Below are positions 61,401 to 64,000 of a DNA stretch of 64,000 nucleotides, piece by piece. The notes under the pieces were generated by a model. The model was not told the origin of the DNA. It worked only from the letters and a program-made list of their open reading frames with translations, and did no database searches. This DNA comes from Ascidia mentula (lineage: Eukaryota; Chordata; Ascidiacea; Phlebobranchia; Ascidiidae). Each line of letters starts with the position of its first letter. The stretch's first letter is position 1. Both the position numbers and the translations under genes were made by a program. The stretch spans positions 6,515,001 to 6,579,000 of the forward strand of contig OX387204.1 of NCBI GenBank assembly GCA_947561715.1, read 5' to 3'.

Positions 61401-62862
61401 ATACGAACTCATCTTAAAGGTAGAAAATGTTGGGTGTACTTCACTCAGTCGCCACCATTAGGAAAATGTTGCTAAACGCCTCTCAAATTTGCGAATATCG
61501 TTTATTGCTTATGCGTCTTATTATTCAATAATTCAAAACTCCTCTGGCAAGAAAACTACTTGCTTGGACGACGTTTAGGTGGTTATACAACCTATACATC
61601 ACGACAAGTGAAACGCCAAACGGCGATAAATAGTAACGCGTGAAAAGGGGCGAAAAAGGTGAAAGAGGTTTTGAATAGCGATTAACCTTTTGACAGTCTA
61701 AAAAAAACGTATTTTTGGTCTCCACTAAATAATAAATTGTCGGCTAAACCTGCAATTTCGAAAACTACCTGTTTCGAACAACGATTAAGATCATGCTGAG
61801 AAGTCAAGAGCAGATTCTCTTTTAAACAAATTATTTTTACGCCAGGACCTGGTGAAGCACACTCCTGATGATCACCCGGACAGACCGAGTCTCCTCGTCG
61901 CCCAACAAGAAATGCACGCCCTCTCCGTGCAAATGAACAAAGGTGTGGTCTTAAATAGTAACAACAACCCTGTAAACTCATAAGACCAAACCGTGGAAGT
62001 GAGGCATTCCGTCAAGTCTGCCTCGCACGTCGAAGACTAGCGAAAACGGTCGATTGTGTCTTGCTTTGACGCGCGCCCGATTCGATTGAATTAACCTGTT
62101 TCGCGAATGCGACTATTTGAACCTGGTTGATCTCCTGTGACGTTTCGGTGTTGACCTAAGTCCTCACTAAGGCCTGAAATGCTTTATTTGAATTTGTGTC
62201 GACTGTGAAAGAGATTTCTTCCCCGTTTGTGTTTGTGCAACGTTTAATTAAGAGGGTTCGCCACATAGTTGGCGTTTCTGGTATTATTAGAAAATGTATT
62301 TGGGCTTAATTACCCGTTCCTCGCTCAGGGGGCAGTTACCGAGCGTTTACCCAAAAGTTTATCCTAACCTTTCATTTAGGGATATCCCCAACCTGTTTGC
62401 GTGTGCAAAGTATAGTAACTTTAATTTATGTAGTAAAATTAAACGAAGCTAATACAATGATATGTTTAAAACTCCAGTCGAATCAAAGGCTAACTCACGA
62501 AACTCCATATTATAAGAAGCTCCAAATGTCAGTTTTAGTTACTGTGCGACTGCCTTGAAACATTAACACAACTCACCACTCACTAATGTTTTTTCTCGCA
62601 GGTGAAAAAGAAGCTGAGGCGGCCGATAAACATGACCGGGTTCTACGCGAAATCGAACAATTAGTCGAAGGCGTCATCGAGGTACAAATTTAGGTTTAAA
62701 TTACTGGACTAAATTGTAATTTGAATGTTAACAATCGTTTAGAACCTATGTACGTTAAAGTATGTGGGACTCTGTTATTGGTTTTGACAATAACTTCCCT
62801 GTTTTTAGATTGCTGGCGTTCCTAAGAGGCGGTTTATCCTTCAAGAGATCCTCGTTGAATTG
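46424..62862 (+). CDS. ARHGEF17: Rho guanine nucleotide exchange factor, ARHGEF17 (TEM4) type, 5' part
   Basis: DH-domain exchange factors load GTP onto Rho GTPases; ARHGEF17 acts mainly on RhoA-C. Exons: 46424-50074, 50298-50375, 50541-50726, 59881-59997, 61327-61419, 61846-61942, 62602-62681, 62809-62862, then on past the window; phases agree, 1,452 residues so far. Residues 1-1217, all in exon 1, are low-complexity Ser/Thr/Arg/Asn-rich sequence, consistent with the long disordered N-terminus of ARHGEF17. The DH domain begins at MRKHVVKNLLDTEGSYVKSL (about 1219) and includes YIDNYTNARETV and the hallmark LMIKPVQRIPRYELILKDLV, then DHPDRPSLLVAQQEMH. VPKRRFILQEILVEL opens the following PH-like part. 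The ATG at 46424 is taken because the frame upstream lacks another ATG and an acceptor lies 13 bases before it. A 9.2-kb intron splits the DH domain; CG content drops between about 48,400 and 50,400. Confidence 0.92.
50727..59880. other. 9.2-kb CpG-rich intron within the DH-domain coding region
   Basis: This intron is far longer than any other in the window (most are 60-1,000 bp) and is strikingly rich in CG dinucleotides, unlike the AT-rich introns of dynactin. No exon, RNA gene or transposon end was recognised. Several open frames exist, the longest at 55903-56490 (minus) and 58777-59247 (plus), but they show no known domain and are what CG-rich random DNA would give. It may hold regulatory elements or an alternative promoter. 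Confidence 0.5.
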
Positions 62863-64000
62863 GTAAATCAAATTTTCTGCGTTCGACTTCATCTGGAGCT
62901 TTAACGCGCTAAAAGCAGTTCCGTTCAATAATAGTGTGCTTTTTATCAAATATTACGAAACATGCTGATACTATAAATCAGTACTGCACAGCTAAAAAAC
63001 CCATCGAGCCTTTTATCGTATCTCTGTTATCTAAATGCAGCATAATAGAGCTAGGCGACCGAATGGCCAAATATGCGAAGTTTATCTGTCAAGGCCCACG
63101 CCGTCGACATCTAGCAAGCGTTGAAGCGAGCATTCCACCAAACATGCCCCGTAAATCCCATGGATCAATGCTCCAAAATCCTGTTGTGTTTTAAACCGGG
63201 TGGCTGCGCCATGCGCTTTCCAACACGCTGGCCAATTTTCATAACAGCGACTTAACTTTGCAATAACAGCAGATAGCGAACATCGCATGCTCAGATCCGT
63301 AAATCCTCGGTTAAAAACAGCGAAAAGCTTCTGCAAAAATCACCCGCCTTCCTTGAATGTTTAAGAAAATATTCGTGAGTTGGTCTCGTTATCTGTACGA
63401 ATTTTTGGACTTTCGGCAGTTTTCTTTCCCAGACAGGGATGGGTAAGCCTAAAAAAGCCGAAGATATTACGAGAATGTCAGCTATGCCGAGATGTGGTGC
63501 CTGCATAAAGCAAGCGCGTAATGACAAAGCTCTCATTTATGGTACACAATGGAGGGGTTTATGTATTGTACACGTGTATGTCAAATAATTAAGCTGCATT
63601 CCTGTGATAATGGTACAGAGGATCATTATGTCCATTTGCTTTTGTAAAAGTGTCAGTGAAGCGTTTCCCAAAGTGTGTTCCACAGAACTATAGTGTGCCA
63701 CAAAAATTTCTGAAGGGTTCTTTTATCTACTGGCTGTAAGTTTAGAGCAAAATTTTCTGATTATGTCCGCCTTAGGCGACTTAACGGATGTAAACAACAA
63801 TGAGGGCAGTGTTACGTATTCCATAGTTGTTAAGCACCGCAGAGAAAAAAGTTTGGAAACATTGCGTTGGTGTGTTGTTAGCTGTGTTACTGTTACTCGT
63901 ATGGTCTTATACGCACTAAAAGCTGACACAAAAACGCGTGTTTTAAAGCAACCGTCCCCTCACATAGATAATTTGACTTGTTGCTAAAGCCTTATGTTTC
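62863..64000. other. intron of the RhoGEF gene at the window edge
   Basis: After the exon ending at 62862 (donor GTAAAT) no further PH-domain exon was recognised up to the right edge. The open frames at 62934-63194 and 63763-63987 match nothing. Confidence 0.45.

Overview
The window reads as nuclear DNA of an invertebrate chordate, most likely an ascidian tunicate. Genes have many short exons with GT-AG introns, the proteins are closest in my memory to chordate families, intergenic and intronic DNA is AT-rich, and several start codons sit a few bases after a splice acceptor, as expected where spliced leaders are used. The assignment is inferred from gene content; no species marker was seen.

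Layout. (1) 664-8104, minus: a TRDMT1/DNMT2-type tRNA cytosine methyltransferase. Its first coding exon is split by a 4.9-kb transposon (3154-8063) that carries 71-bp, 195-bp and about 140-bp tandem repeats. A hAT-like element (1309-2211) lies in another of its introns. (2) 9068-12893, plus: a USP12/USP46-type deubiquitinase in eight exons with a long extra Ser/Thr-rich insert, head-to-head with TRDMT1. (3) 14198-32068: three acid-sensing/DEG-ENaC type channel genes. The first is on the minus strand; the other two are tandem on the plus strand. Intron positions are shared, and some exons of the plus pair are 96-98% identical while their introns differ. The third gene holds a SINE and a small nested minus-strand gene for a membrane protein ending in a PPSY motif. 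(4) 32796-44261, plus: dynactin subunit 1 (p150-Glued), about 26 exons, complete. (5) 46424 to beyond the right edge, plus: an ARHGEF17-type RhoGEF with a 3.65-kb first exon, a DH domain interrupted by a 9.2-kb CpG-rich intron, and the start of the domain that follows the DH.

The genes do not form one pathway. The channel cluster is a local family expansion; the rest are single housekeeping or signalling genes. The main surprises are the transposon inside methyltransferase motif I, whose end reads in frame as a substitute FAGIGG motif; the patchwork identity between the two tandem channels; and abrupt changes in CpG density within single genes, which look like footprints of mosaic gene-body methylation.
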